This document shows positions 44,952 through 54,313 of a stretch of DNA of 64,000 bases, piece after piece. This DNA is from Rhodobacteraceae bacterium SB2. Lineage in GTDB: Bacteria; Pseudomonadota; Alphaproteobacteria; Rhodobacterales; Rhodobacteraceae. Where the stretch lies: the NCBI GenBank assembly GCA_001642945.1, contig LGRT01000014.1:62001-126000 (forward strand). The letters are read 5' to 3'. Numbering within the stretch: the first letter of the stretch is position 1; each line of letters starts with the position of its first letter. The position numbers were made by a program, and so were the translations under genes. Under the pieces are notes generated by a model. It did not search any database. It saw only the letters and a list, made by a program, of their open reading frames with translations, and had not been told where the DNA came from.

Positions 44952-45356
44952 GCGCAGAGTGATGAGAATTCCGAGCGCCCGTTAGGGCGCTCGTGCACAG
45001 TCTGAAGGTTGAAAACGTCACTTTTCCGGCGCTGGTAGATATAGCTAAACCTTCAATATTTACGCCCATCATTTTATCATTAGACGGCTTGGCTTCGGGG
45101 TTCTTTGCCACTGGCTCCGAATAGTTTTTATGCTTTTCATTTAGTTTCAATGCAGCTCAGCATAGAAACATACAGCCCAGAGAAACTTGCTGTGAGGGCG
45201 TGGTCTAGCGCGGGTTTCAGGGACGCTATAGTTTCATCGACATCGCGACCTTGACGGAGAGGCTTTTGAATGCCCCATCTGTTTGAGGTTTAGCGCCAGC
45301 CCATCGCATGTTACAAATGAAGACAGCTGTTGTATTAAATATGGAAGGGCTCGTTT
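44952..45356 (+). other. Spacer after the cold-shock gene
   Basis: 405 bases with no convincing gene. It contains the hairpin at 44973-44992. Minus-strand frames here are short or antisense to the cold-shock gene. The right end should hold the promoter and the ribosome binding site (GGAAGGG) of the inositol-phosphatase-family gene. Confidence 0.45.
44973..44992 (+). terminator. Hairpin downstream of the cold-shock gene
   Basis: An 8-base-pair perfect stem GAGCGCCC/GGGCGCTC with loop GTTA, 21 bases after the stop. No T-run follows, so it could be a weak or factor-aided terminator or an RNA-stabilising 3' hairpin. Confidence 0.45.
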
Positions 45357-46226
45357 ATGTCTGAAAAATCGGATCGCAGCGATAGCGTGTCCTTTCCTCG
45401 GCAGATCGCGGATAGGATTATTCAAGCAATACGGCTTGCGGCGCAGCAGGAAATCCTACCTCATTTTCGCGCTTTGCAGCCAGAGCAGATTGCGCAAAAA
45501 TCCGATGCGTTGGATTTGGTGACAACGGCTGATTTGGCCTCTGAAGCTTTGATCACAGAGGCTTTGTCAGCTTTGTTCCCTGATGCACTTATCATCGGAG
45601 AAGAGGCCGTTGCGCGCAGCCCCGGGCTTTTGGATAATATCGAATCTGCCCCTTTATGCTTTATTATAGATCCTATCGATGGCACGTGGAATTATGCCAA
45701 CGGATTGGCGACCTTTGGCGTAATAGTTGCCGCAACGCGGTTTGGGCAGCCTATCTTCGGCCTGCTCTATGATCCGTTGCAAGATGATTACATGATCGCT
45801 GAGCAGGGCGTGGAAGGCGCGAGGTTTGTGGCCTCTTGCGGCGCCAAAAAATCGCTCAAAACCTCAGTCGGGGGCGCGCTGAACCAGCTTAATGGTTTCA
45901 TCCATCTCTATCAAGTGCCTGCCTCGAAACAGGCACGGCTTGCTGCTTGCTTGCCGCATTTTGGGAATATGTCAAATTTGCGCTGTTCCTGCCATGAATA
46001 CCGTCTTCTGGCGCAAGGGAGTTTCGATTTTTGCCTGGCCGGAATCGTGAAGCCTTGGGATCATGCTGCAGGGGTTTTGATATTCCAGAAAGCCGGTGGT
46101 TATGTGAAAATGCTTGATGGTCGGGAATATTCTGCTGCCCATAAAGACGGATATTTGCTGGCCGCTTGCGATCGGGCAACATGGAATAGATTACAAGAGC
46201 TGTTTGCGTTTTTACTCACGCCATGA
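45357..46226 (+). CDS. Inositol monophosphatase-family phosphatase
   Basis: A 289-residue Li-sensitive-type phosphatase with all three metal motifs: GEEAV near residue 81, DPIDGTWNYANGLATFG near 103, and WDHAAGVLIFQKAGG near 235. Family members hydrolyse inositol phosphate, histidinol phosphate, 3'-phosphoadenosine phosphate or sugar phosphates. Glu81 and the Asp pair are intact, so it should be active. The neighbouring slyX and MORN genes give no hint of the substrate. Confidence 0.88.
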   Translation: MSEKSDRSDSVSFPRQIADRIIQAIRLAAQQEILPHFRALQPEQIAQKSDALDLVTTADLASEALITEALSALFPDALIIGEEAVARSPGLLDNIESAPLCFIIDPIDGTWNYANGLATFGVIVAATRFGQPIFGLLYDPLQDDYMIAEQGVEGARFVASCGAKKSLKTSVGGALNQLNGFIHLYQVPASKQARLAACLPHFGNMSNLRCSCHEYRLLAQGSFDFCLAGIVKPWDHAAGVLIFQKAGGYVKMLDGREYSAAHKDGYLLAACDRATWNRLQELFAFLLTP

Positions 46227-46328
46227 TGCTTGTAAGCTGCGAAAATACTTCGCTCGCGTGCCGAAGGGCTTTTTGTTAGCGGTGCCGCGCGGCTAAAATA
46301 TAAAAATGGATGATGCGAAAAAAGGAAT

Positions 46329-46553
46329 ATGATGGAACAGGAAGCTGCCGCATTCGCGGCCCGTTTGGAAGGGCTAGAAGTGCATCTGGCCCATATCAGC
46401 AAGGCCAATGAGGATCTTTCGGATATGGTGGCGCAGCATCAAAAAGATTTGGCGCGCTTGGCTGGTATGGTTGAAATGCTCGCGGCGCGCGAAGCAGAGC
46501 GTGAGGCGCAAGGCGCGGAAGTGATCGCGGATGCGCCACCTCCGCATTATTAA
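46329..46553 (+). CDS. slyX: SlyX-family coiled-coil protein
   Basis: A 74-residue SlyX-like protein: an almost unbroken coiled coil (EAAAFAARLEGLEVHLAHIS; EDLSDMVAQHQKDLARLAG) and the characteristic C-terminal PPPHY. The function is unknown. Two ATGs stand together at 46329 and 46332; the second has better spacing from AAAGGA. Not part of a clear operon. Confidence 0.87.
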   Translation: MMEQEAAAFAARLEGLEVHLAHISKANEDLSDMVAQHQKDLARLAGMVEMLAAREAEREAQGAEVIADAPPPHY

Positions 46554-46631
46554 ATGCAAATTTTATTTGTCAGATCTTTGTTGGTCCTTTAGGTTCCACA
46601 TGTCCACAAGGGATAAAAGGCAGTACTCGTT

Positions 46632-48059
46632 ATGAAATATCAGTTCCTATTGGTTTCACTGTTTGGCGCGCAATTGGCGTTGTTAAGCCCTGTTGTGGCG
46701 CAGAACGCCAGCGTGGTGACCAAACAATATGATGATGGCGGCGTCTATGAGGGAACTTTTAAGAATGGCTTGCAGCATGGCACCGGAACCTATCGCCTGC
46801 CCAATGGCTATGAATATACGGGCACTTGGACAAATGGTGAAATATTGGGCGAAGGCGTGGCAAATTTTCCAAATGGGTCGGTCTATGAAGGCAGCTTTGC
46901 CAAAGGTAAGCCCGAGGGCCAAGGTAAGATCACCTTTGCCGATGGCGGTACCTATTCTGGCAGTTGGGCTGACGGTAAAATAACCGGATCCGGCATCGCA
47001 ACCTATGCCAATGGATCAATTTATGAAGGCGCCTTTCGAAACGCCATGCATCATGGTCGCGGTGTGATGACGAACCCGGATGGGTATCGTTATGAAGGGG
47101 ATTGGGTAGATGGTGTAAAGGAAGGTACTGCGGAAATCGCGTATCCCGATGGCGCCATTTACAAAGGTGCGATCGTGCGCGGGGCGCGCGAGGGGCGCGG
47201 CGTGTTGGAAATGTCAGAAGGTTTGATTTTTGATGGCATTTGGAAAGATGGCGAAATAACAGGCCTTGGCAAACTTATTCAGCCAAATGGCGATATTTAT
47301 GAAGGTATGCTGGTGGCTGGGCGCCGTCAGGGCCCGGGCCGGGTAACTTACGCCAATGGCGATATCTATGATGGCAATTTTGAAGCCGACCAACGCCAAG
47401 GGTTGGGGCAATTTATCGGCACCGATGGCTATGAATATAATGGCAATTGGGAAGATGGCCAAATCAAAGGCGATGGCAAAGTGATTTATCCCGACGGATC
47501 GGTCTATGCCGGTGCGTTTGAAGCAGGCTTGGCAAACGGTCTTGGTAAAATCGACTACCCGGATGGCTCAAGCTATCAGGGCGAATGGAGTCAAGGCGTG
47601 ATTGAGGGCGAGGGGCTGGCCACCTACGCCAATGGCATCACGTATAAAGGCGGGTTCCAGAACGCAAAAAATCATGGCATGGGGGTGATGACCTATACAG
47701 ATGGCTATACTTATGATGGCATGTGGCAAGAGGGTATGCGGCACGGGTCCGGCAAGGCCACATTTGCCGATGGTATGGTGTATGAGGGCGATTATGTTGA
47801 CGGGAAGCGCAACGGCAAAGGCAAAATAACGCTTGCCGATGGGTTTACTTATGAAGGCGATTGGCAAAATGGCGAGATCACCGGAAACGGTGTGGCAACC
47901 TATGCCAATGGGGATGTCTATGAAGGCAATTTTGTAAAGGGCAAGCGGCAAGGGGAAGGCACGATCACCTTTGCAACGGGCCAAGAGCAAACGGGCGAAT
48001 GGAAAAATGGCGCCTTGGTTGCCACGGATAAAGACGGCGTTGTCGAGGAAGAAAATTAA
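46632..48059 (+). CDS. Exported MORN-repeat protein (about 18 repeats)
   Basis: A 475-residue protein with a Sec signal peptide (hydrophobic LLVSLFGAQLALLSPVV, cleavage near AQ-NA at 24-25). An almost seamless array of eighteen 23-residue MORN repeats follows, each of the form GxxYEGxWxxGxxxGxGxxxYxDG, plus a degenerate nineteenth and a short acidic tail. MORN arrays form extended beta-ladders that serve as scaffolds or lipid- or protein-binding surfaces. The signal peptide places this one in the periplasm or outside. No enzymatic domain is attached. The unit length is constant, with no insertions, which suggests expansion by duplication. Confidence 0.88.
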   Translation: MKYQFLLVSLFGAQLALLSPVVAQNASVVTKQYDDGGVYEGTFKNGLQHGTGTYRLPNGYEYTGTWTNGEILGEGVANFPNGSVYEGSFAKGKPEGQGKITFADGGTYSGSWADGKITGSGIATYANGSIYEGAFRNAMHHGRGVMTNPDGYRYEGDWVDGVKEGTAEIAYPDGAIYKGAIVRGAREGRGVLEMSEGLIFDGIWKDGEITGLGKLIQPNGDIYEGMLVAGRRQGPGRVTYANGDIYDGNFEADQRQGLGQFIGTDGYEYNGNWEDGQIKGDGKVIYPDGSVYAGAFEAGLANGLGKIDYPDGSSYQGEWSQGVIEGEGLATYANGITYKGGFQNAKNHGMGVMTYTDGYTYDGMWQEGMRHGSGKATFADGMVYEGDYVDGKRNGKGKITLADGFTYEGDWQNGEITGNGVATYANGDVYEGNFVKGKRQGEGTITFATGQEQTGEWKNGALVATDKDGVVEEEN

Positions 48060-48163
48060 ACCTTCCCTATAAGATCGCGGCGTGCTTCATCATCAAGCAG
48101 GCAGCGCGCACCCATTGTTTCGAAAGGGTGGCGCAGGCTCAGATCTGCTACACCATATTTGCG

Positions 48164-49693
48164 TTAAACATGGTCCCCTTTGTGCAGGCGCGTTAAAAAG
48201 CCTGCGGCATCGCTGAGCACGGTTTCTTTGCGCGTCTCATCCATGCGTGCCCATGTGCGGTACATTTGTGCCATCCGAGGGTTCTTGGCAAACTTTTCCT
48301 CGTTCCGCAGAAGAAAATCCCAATATAACAGGTTAAACGGGCAGGCGGATTCGCCAGTTTTTTGCGCGACCTTATACGCGCATGTTTTGCAATAATCTGA
48401 CATGCGATTGATATAGGCGCCCGAGCTGACATAAGGTTTTGAAGCGATAATGCCGGCATCTGCAAACTGGCTCATTCCGATCGTATTGGGCGCCTCGACC
48501 CATTCAAACGCATCTACATAAACCGCAAGATACCATTCATGGACCGCATGCGGATCAATGCCAGCCAAAAGCGCAAAATTGCCAGTCACCATCAGGCGTT
48601 GAATATGATGCGCGTAGCCTTCGCTGTGAGTTTGAGCAACTGCTTTTGAAAGGCAATTCATTTTTGTTGCGCCGTCCCAGTAAAACTTGGGCAATGGGTG
48701 AGAATGGTTCAAGGCATTGCGCGTCGTATAATCTGGCCCTTCATGAAAATAGATCCCGCGCATATATTCGCGCCACCCTATGATCTGGCGAATGAACCCT
48801 TCAACGGCGTTTAACGGCGCCAAACCCGCCTGCCAGGCGGCTTCAGCCGCCTGGCACACCTCTATCGGGCTCAGCAATCCAATATTCAAATAAGGCGATA
48901 AAAACGCGTGATATAAGAATTTATTGTCGTTCAGCATCGCGTCCTGATAATCGCCAAAACTTACCAAAGCATCGTGAATAAAGCGATCCAATGCTTGCAA
49001 GGCCTGGCTGCGATCTGTGGCAAACCAAAACCCCTCGGTGGTTCCAAAATGGCCTGAAAAGCGCCGGTCTACCAGATCGATTACCTGCTGCGTAAGCGCA
49101 TCGGGTTCGAATTTTTTAGGCCCGGCATAGGTGATGTCTTTCGGCGCTGCTTTGCGGTTGTCATGGTCGAAATTCCATTTGCCGCCCGCTGGCAGCCCTT
49201 CTTCCATTAAAAAACCGGTTTTGCGGCGCATATCGCGGTAGAAATATTCCATCCGCAGGGCTTTGCGCCCTTCTGCCCAGCGATCAAACTCAGCATGGCT
49301 GGCGATAAAGCGATCATCCTGCAGCAGGGTCACATGCAAGGGCAGCGCCTCAAAGGCTTGGATAACCCGCCATTCAGCGGGTTCGGTCACAACCACTTGA
49401 TCCGTGCCAGCCAAAGCGGCTTGGCGCAAAACCTCGCCGCTCAGGCTGCCACTATTTTGGGCATCCTCCAGTTGCGTATACGCAACGTGCCAACCCTCTT
49501 GCCTGAGTTGCGTCGCAAATTTGCGCATTGCGGCCAAGATCAGCACAATCTTTTTAGGATGATGCGGCACGTAACCGGTTTCATCACTGACTTCGGCCAT
49601 CACGATTAAATCGTTGGCTTTATCCGCTTGCTTTAGGGCCGCAAGATTATGCGAAAGCTGATCGCCCAGAATAACAACGAGCTTTTTCACCAT
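48164..49693 (-). CDS. cryB: FeS-BCP-type photolyase/cryptochrome (CryB/PhrB group)
   Basis: A 509-residue flavoprotein of the iron-sulfur bacterial cryptochrome/photolyase branch. The N-terminal antenna domain opens VVILGDQLSHN. The C-terminal FAD domain has IGWREYMRGIY, AHHIQRLMVTGNFALL and EWVEAPNTIGMSQFADAG. The four cluster cysteines are Cys347, Cys435, Cys438 (CKTC) and Cys451 (CPFN), offset by one from Rhodobacter CryB. Characterised members repair (6-4) photoproducts with blue light or tune photosynthesis genes. It overlaps the SDR gene by 7 bases. Confidence 0.92.
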   Translation of the reverse strand: MVKKLVVILGDQLSHNLAALKQADKANDLIVMAEVSDETGYVPHHPKKIVLILAAMRKFATQLRQEGWHVAYTQLEDAQNSGSLSGEVLRQAALAGTDQVVVTEPAEWRVIQAFEALPLHVTLLQDDRFIASHAEFDRWAEGRKALRMEYFYRDMRRKTGFLMEEGLPAGGKWNFDHDNRKAAPKDITYAGPKKFEPDALTQQVIDLVDRRFSGHFGTTEGFWFATDRSQALQALDRFIHDALVSFGDYQDAMLNDNKFLYHAFLSPYLNIGLLSPIEVCQAAEAAWQAGLAPLNAVEGFIRQIIGWREYMRGIYFHEGPDYTTRNALNHSHPLPKFYWDGATKMNCLSKAVAQTHSEGYAHHIQRLMVTGNFALLAGIDPHAVHEWYLAVYVDAFEWVEAPNTIGMSQFADAGIIASKPYVSSGAYINRMSDYCKTCAYKVAQKTGESACPFNLLYWDFLLRNEEKFAKNPRMAQMYRTWARMDETRKETVLSDAAGFLTRLHKGDHV

Positions 49694-50352
49694 GGCACTG
49701 GTTTTCCTGCCCAGTCAAAAAACTGGCCTGTTTTATCGGGGCCAAGACCCTCAAGTACGGATAAGAGGTTAAGAGCGGCTTGGGCTGCAGGAACCGAAGG
49801 ATGTCGGCCCAGATATTTGGCGGTGAAGGGCGTTTGCACTGTGCCTGGATGTAGGGCGACACAAACTGCCTGTTTATGCGTTCGGGCCAACTCGATGGCG
49901 CCGGTATGGATGATTTGGTTTAATGCGGCTTTTGCCGCGCGATAGGAATACCATCCGCCGATTTTATTATCCCCGATCGATCCAACCCTTGCGGATAAAG
50001 CCGCAAACTGGCTTGGGCGGTCTTTTGGCAACAGGCGCGGTGCGTGTTTCAAAATCAATGCAGGGCCAGCGGCGTTCACTATAAACTGTTCGACAAGCGC
50101 CGATTGAGTCAGCTGAGATAAGGCTTTTTCGGGGCGTGCGCCGTTTATTTCCAAAGCACCACTGGCCACGAGAATTGCGTCAAAGGGCCCGCTCAGGGCG
50201 GATAACTGCCCCTCTATGCTTGCCTCATCGCTCAGATCTAAGCCGGTATCTCGCCGGGACATGCCCGTAACCTTTGCTCCGCGCGCTTCTAGCGTGCCTT
50301 GCAGCGCATGGCCTATACCGCCGCTATTTCCAATTAAAAGTATCGATTTCAT
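49687..50352 (-). CDS. Short-chain dehydrogenase (CsgA-like SDR)
   Basis: A 221-residue small SDR. The nucleotide-binding motif is GNSGGIG (8-14), a VASGAL stretch stands in the NAG position, the catalytic serine lies in [11 protein letters not shown] and [11 protein letters not shown] gives the YxxxK motif. The substrate-binding tail is short, typical of CsgA/sniffer-type SDRs. Its end overlaps the photolyase gene by 7 bases, so it is the first gene of a two-gene unit. A link to photoprotection is possible from position only. Confidence 0.88.
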   Translation of the reverse strand: MKSILLIGNSGGIGHALQGTLEARGAKVTGMSRRDTGLDLSDEASIEGQLSALSGPFDAILVASGALEINGARPEKALSQLTQSALVEQFIVNAAGPALILKHAPRLLPKDRPSQFAALSARVGSIGDNKIGGWYSYRAAKAALNQIIHTGAIELARTHKQAVCVALHPGTVQTPFTAKYLGRHPSVPAAQAALNLLSVLEGLGPDKTGQFFDWAGKPVPW

Positions 50353-50472
50353 AGCTATGAACTAGAAGAGCCAACGGGCAGTTCAAGGGTAGGCAAAGCG
50401 CGGCCTTTGGCTTGCTCATTCTTAGAGGCTGGGCTACACCGCGCATCAAACGCCCAGATCAGGATGGACGGT

Positions 50473-51945
50473 ATGGCCAAAGTGAAGAAAACCCCGCGCC
50501 CCAAGGCGCAAACCCCAAAAGGGTTTCGAGATTATGCAGGCGCCGAGGTGGCGCAACGCGATGCAATGCTGGGCCAAATTGCAGAGGTTTATCACCGCTA
50601 CGGGTTTGAAGTGCTGGAAACCAGCGCGGTGGAAACGGTCGAGGCTTTGGGCAAATTTCTGCCAGATGTAGAGCGCCCGAATGCGGGAGTTTTTGCCTGG
50701 CAGGAAGAAGAAGGGGATTGGCTGGCCCTTCGGTATGATCTGACGGCGCCCTTGGCACGCTATTACGCACAGTTTCGCAATGAGTTGCCAAGCCCGTTTC
50801 GGCGCTATGCGATGGGCCCGGTTTGGCGCAATGAAAAGCCAGGCCCCGGGCGGTTTCGGCAATTTTACCAATGCGACGCTGATACAGTGGGCTCAGCAAA
50901 CGTGGCGGCGGATGCCGAAATTTGCAGCTTGTTGGCAGATACGCTGGAAACCGTTGGCATTCCGCGTGGGGATTACCTCGTGCGGGTGAATAATCGCAAG
51001 ATTTTAAATGGGGTTCTAGAAACGGCAGGGTTGATCGAAGGTGAGGATCGGGATGCCGTTCTGCGCACAATCGATAAATTTGACAAGATCGGTGCTGCAG
51101 GTGTGCAAGAGCTGCTTGGAAAGGGCCGGTTAGACGCGTCAGGAGCCTATATTGACGGGGTAGGATTAAGCGCTGATCAAGCGGCTCCAGTGGTGGCCTT
51201 TTTAACGTCAAAAGGCGCAGATGGGGGGGCAACTTTGCGCAATTTGCGCGAGGCAATCGGCGCGTCAGCGATTGGGTTAGAGGGGATAGCTGAACTGGAA
51301 ACAATGGCAGATCTGTTTACAGCCTCTGGTTATGGGCCCGAGCAAATCGAAATTGATCCTTCGGTGGTGCGTGGCTTGGGCTATTATACCGGCCCGGTTT
51401 TTGAAGCTGAACTGACCTTTGAAATACTGGATGAAAAGGGCCGTAAGCGGCAATTTGGATCCGTGTCTGGCGGCGGGCGTTATGACGATTTGGTCAAACG
51501 CTTCACCGGCCAATCGGTGCCGGCCACGGGCGTATCGATCGGGGTGGATCGTTTGCTCGCCGCGCTGCGCGCAAAAGGGCGGCTTTCCAGCGCTGGGCGG
51601 GGGCCGATCGTGGTGACGGTGATGGATCGGGACAAGATGTCTGCCTATCAGGCTTTGGCAGCAGAATTGCGCGGTGCGGGCTTGCGCGCCGAAGTTTATT
51701 TGGGCAACCCCAAAAACTTTGGCAATCAGTTGAAATATGCCGATCAACGCGACGCACCGATTGCGATTATTGAAGGTCAGGATGAGCGGGAGCGCGGCGT
51801 TGTACAGGTTAAAGATTTGGTGCTGGGGGCGCAGATTGCCAAAAATGCCACGTTGGATGAATGGAAAGACCGCCCCAGTCAATATGAGGTTGCTCGCGGC
51901 GATATGCTGGCGAAGATCCGCGAAATTCTAGCTGGGCAAGGGTAA
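50473..51945 (+). CDS. hisS: Histidyl-tRNA synthetase
   Basis: A 490-residue class II synthetase of the alphaproteobacterial type. Motif 2 region is [27 protein letters not shown], histidine-A motifs are [11 protein letters not shown] and SGGGRYDDL, and the C-terminal anticodon-binding domain ends in [10 protein letters not shown]. The ATG at 50473 is preferred because AGGA is 8 bases before it; ATG at 50464 overlaps this site. It charges tRNA-His. hisZ starts on the stop codon (TAATG), tying the synthetase to histidine synthesis genes. Confidence 0.95.
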   Translation: MAKVKKTPRPKAQTPKGFRDYAGAEVAQRDAMLGQIAEVYHRYGFEVLETSAVETVEALGKFLPDVERPNAGVFAWQEEEGDWLALRYDLTAPLARYYAQFRNELPSPFRRYAMGPVWRNEKPGPGRFRQFYQCDADTVGSANVAADAEICSLLADTLETVGIPRGDYLVRVNNRKILNGVLETAGLIEGEDRDAVLRTIDKFDKIGAAGVQELLGKGRLDASGAYIDGVGLSADQAAPVVAFLTSKGADGGATLRNLREAIGASAIGLEGIAELETMADLFTASGYGPEQIEIDPSVVRGLGYYTGPVFEAELTFEILDEKGRKRQFGSVSGGGRYDDLVKRFTGQSVPATGVSIGVDRLLAALRAKGRLSSAGRGPIVVTVMDRDKMSAYQALAAELRGAGLRAEVYLGNPKNFGNQLKYADQRDAPIAIIEGQDERERGVVQVKDLVLGAQIAKNATLDEWKDRPSQYEVARGDMLAKIREILAGQG

Positions 51946-53033
51946 TGCAGAGCGGGCAAGACAGTTTGCAAGAAGCGCAAAGGCTACACCAGTATTTTCA
52001 GGCGCTGGGGGCACAAGATGCGCAAGTGCAGGTGTTGCAACCGGCGGAAATACTTCTGGATCTATATGGAGAAGATATTCGAAGCCGCGCTTATGTGACG
52101 CCTGATCCCTTGCGCGGCGATATGGTGTTGCGGCCTGATTTCACCGTGCCAGTGGTGCAGCAACATATGGCGAATGCTTTGATGCCGGCGCGTTACACCT
52201 ATTCTGGTAAAGTGTTTCGGATGCAGGAAAGCGATGCCTTGCGGCCGAATGAATATATTCAGGTGGGTTATGAGCTGTTCGAACAGGGGGATCCTGCGGT
52301 CGCTGATGCCGAAGTGTTTTTGGCGATTGCAAAAGCGCTGTCTGATTTGCCGCTTCGGATTGCCACGGGCGATATCAACCTGCTCAGCGCGGCTGTGCGG
52401 GGGTTGAATACAACAGCCGCGCGCAAAGCCGCCTTGATGCGCCATTTATGGCGTCCGCAACGGTTTCGGGCGCTTTTGAAACGTTTTGCCTCGGCATCTG
52501 CTGACCGCAAAGCGCAAAAACAAAAGCTGTTCACCTCGGATCCATTTGCGCAATGCGGCCCCCAAATTGGCTTGCGCGGCAAAGGGGAAATTGAACATAG
52601 AATACAGGCATTGCGCCACGAGGCTGAGACTCCGGCTTTGTCTGAAACTGAAGTGGATTTACTGGAAGCGTTGTTAAAAATCAAAGAAAGCTGTCCCTAT
52701 GCGCTGGCGCAGTTGCGCGATCTAGTGGTTGATATGCCGGCGATTTCAACCGCGGTTGAAGGGTTTTCACGGCGCTTGAACGCGCTTGATGCAAAGGGTG
52801 TGGATGTATCCTCATTGGCGTTTGAGACCAGCTATGGGCGAAGCTCCATGGAATATTATGACGGGTTTGTCTTTGGGTTTTATGCTCAAAATGGACAAAA
52901 TGGTCTTTCCGCTATCGCCAGTGGCGGGCGATATGATGCTTTAACCAAGCAACTTGGCAAGGGCGTTACAATGCCAGCCGTTGGCGGGGTCATTCGCCCA
53001 GATTTGGTGGTTGCCTTGCGAGGTGTAGCATGA
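51945..53033 (+). CDS. hisZ: ATP phosphoribosyltransferase regulatory subunit
   Basis: A 362-residue HisS-like protein without the anticodon domain. It keeps class II fold blocks (LRPDFTVPVVQQHM; YSGKVFRMQESDALRPNEYIQVGYELFE; AIASGGRYDALTKQLG) but lacks tRNA charging parts. HisZ joins short HisG to make an active, histidine-inhibited enzyme. It is coupled to hisS (TAATG) and to hisG (ATGA). Confidence 0.94.
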   Translation: MQSGQDSLQEAQRLHQYFQALGAQDAQVQVLQPAEILLDLYGEDIRSRAYVTPDPLRGDMVLRPDFTVPVVQQHMANALMPARYTYSGKVFRMQESDALRPNEYIQVGYELFEQGDPAVADAEVFLAIAKALSDLPLRIATGDINLLSAAVRGLNTTAARKAALMRHLWRPQRFRALLKRFASASADRKAQKQKLFTSDPFAQCGPQIGLRGKGEIEHRIQALRHEAETPALSETEVDLLEALLKIKESCPYALAQLRDLVVDMPAISTAVEGFSRRLNALDAKGVDVSSLAFETSYGRSSMEYYDGFVFGFYAQNGQNGLSAIASGGRYDALTKQLGKGVTMPAVGGVIRPDLVVALRGVA

Positions 53034-53722
53034 GTTTGCGATTGGGAGTCCCCTCCAAGGGGCGGCTGATGGAGAAAACTTTTGCCTGGTTCGGGGCACA
53101 TGGAATTATGCTCTCGCGCAGCGGGTCCGAACGCGAATATGCCGCCGAAGTGCACGGTATCGACGGGTTGGAATTGGTTTTGTTATCCGCAGGCGAAATA
53201 CCACGCGAGTTGCAAGCTGGGCGCATCCATTTGGGTGTAACCGGAACCGATCTTATCCGCGAAAAGCTGGTCAATTGGGAGCAGCGGGTGGAACCGCTGG
53301 TTGAATTGGGCTTCGGGCATGCCGATCTGATCATCGCTGTACCGGATTGCTGGGTGGATGTGGAAACGGTAGATGATCTTGATGGCGCGGCCGCGGCCTT
53401 TCGCCAAACCCACGGATTTCGGCTGCGGATCGCCACAAAATATCATCGTTTGGTGCGGGAATTTCTACGCGGTGCTGGCGTGGCTGATTATCGTTTGGTG
53501 GACAGTCAAGGCGCCACAGAAGGCACGATAAAGCATCAAACGGCGGAGGCCATCGCCGATATAACCTCGAGTGGGGAAACGCTGCGGGCCAATCACCTGC
53601 GCATTCTGCAAGACGGGTTGGTGCTGAAATCGCAGGCCACGCTGTTTCGCGCCCGCGGCGAGCTATTGAACCCGCAGAGGGCTGAGGTGTTAGAGGCATT
53701 GAAAGCCCGCTTGCAGCTTTAA
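53030..53722 (+). CDS. hisG: ATP phosphoribosyltransferase, short form
   Basis: A 230-residue short HisG, which catalyses the first step of histidine synthesis (ATP plus PRPP). Blocks are LRLGVPSKGRLMEKT near the N-terminus, GVTGTDLIREK, ATKYHRLVREFL and the phosphate loop DSQGATEGTI. The C-terminal allosteric domain of long HisG is absent, which is why HisZ is needed. Its last 4 bases overlap the convergent DUF1489 gene. Confidence 0.96.
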   Translation: MSLRLGVPSKGRLMEKTFAWFGAHGIMLSRSGSEREYAAEVHGIDGLELVLLSAGEIPRELQAGRIHLGVTGTDLIREKLVNWEQRVEPLVELGFGHADLIIAVPDCWVDVETVDDLDGAAAAFRQTHGFRLRIATKYHRLVREFLRGAGVADYRLVDSQGATEGTIKHQTAEAIADITSSGETLRANHLRILQDGLVLKSQATLFRARGELLNPQRAEVLEALKARLQL

Positions 53723-54150
53723 AACACTCCGATATCGGCCAAAGCCCCCGCCAATTCGACGGGCAAATCCTCTTCGTCTTGACGGTTGCCAGGCAAATCG
53801 GCTGGCGCCTGCTCGGGTTTTAAATAGCGCCATCCTTGGAAGGGGCGCTTTCGCGCCAAATGGGTGCGGATAATCTCGGGGTCAAGCACGATGGCACAGC
53901 GCCTGATGCCGTCTTCGCGATATATTTCATCCAGGCGTAAAATTTTTTGACGACATTGCAGCTGCCCTTTGATGACCCAGTAGATCGAGCCCCCTTTGAG
54001 CAAATCCGCCTCGCGTTTGGGCCACATCCGCGTGACATGGCGGGGCGCTCCATCTTCAGCTTGCGCGCGCTTCGTGGCCTGCCAGGCGCGCAGTTCCTCA
54101 ACGCCTTCGCTGCCAACGCTCAATTTTACCAGATGGATTAAACCTGCCAT
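53719..54150 (-). CDS. DUF1489-family protein
   Basis: A 143-residue protein of the alphaproteobacterial DUF1489 family. Conserved patterns include IHLVKLSVG at the start, HVTRMWPKR, GGSIYWVIKGQLQCRQ and PFQGWRYL. The start MAGLIHLVKL is chosen over a codon four residues earlier by family likeness. The function is unknown; the conserved Arg/Trp/Cys pattern suggests a nucleic-acid or small-ligand-binding role, without evidence. It is convergent with hisG. Confidence 0.9.
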   Translation of the reverse strand: MAGLIHLVKLSVGSEGVEELRAWQATKRAQAEDGAPRHVTRMWPKREADLLKGGSIYWVIKGQLQCRQKILRLDEIYREDGIRRCAIVLDPEIIRTHLARKRPFQGWRYLKPEQAPADLPGNRQDEEDLPVELAGALADIGVF

Positions 54151-54313
54151 TTGATTTCCCAAAACTACCTGAACCGTAAGTTAACTTTTTCAGATGATTT
54201 GGCAAGTTGACCTGACGCAGATGCCGCTTTAGGCTAGAGGCCCCGTGAATGATAGTCATCCGCCGCGTTGCCCTTTTGGAAGGTGCGGCTGCACATAAGC
54301 CAAAGGATCTGAT

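Noticed and set aside
50459-51304. Minus-strand open frame (281 codons) opposite hisS
   Set aside because: Proline- and leucine-rich antisense reading of a conserved synthetase gene.
54163-54313. Cobalamin riboswitch before nrdJ
   Set aside because: The conserved B12-box and other aptamer elements were not found in the short upstream region.
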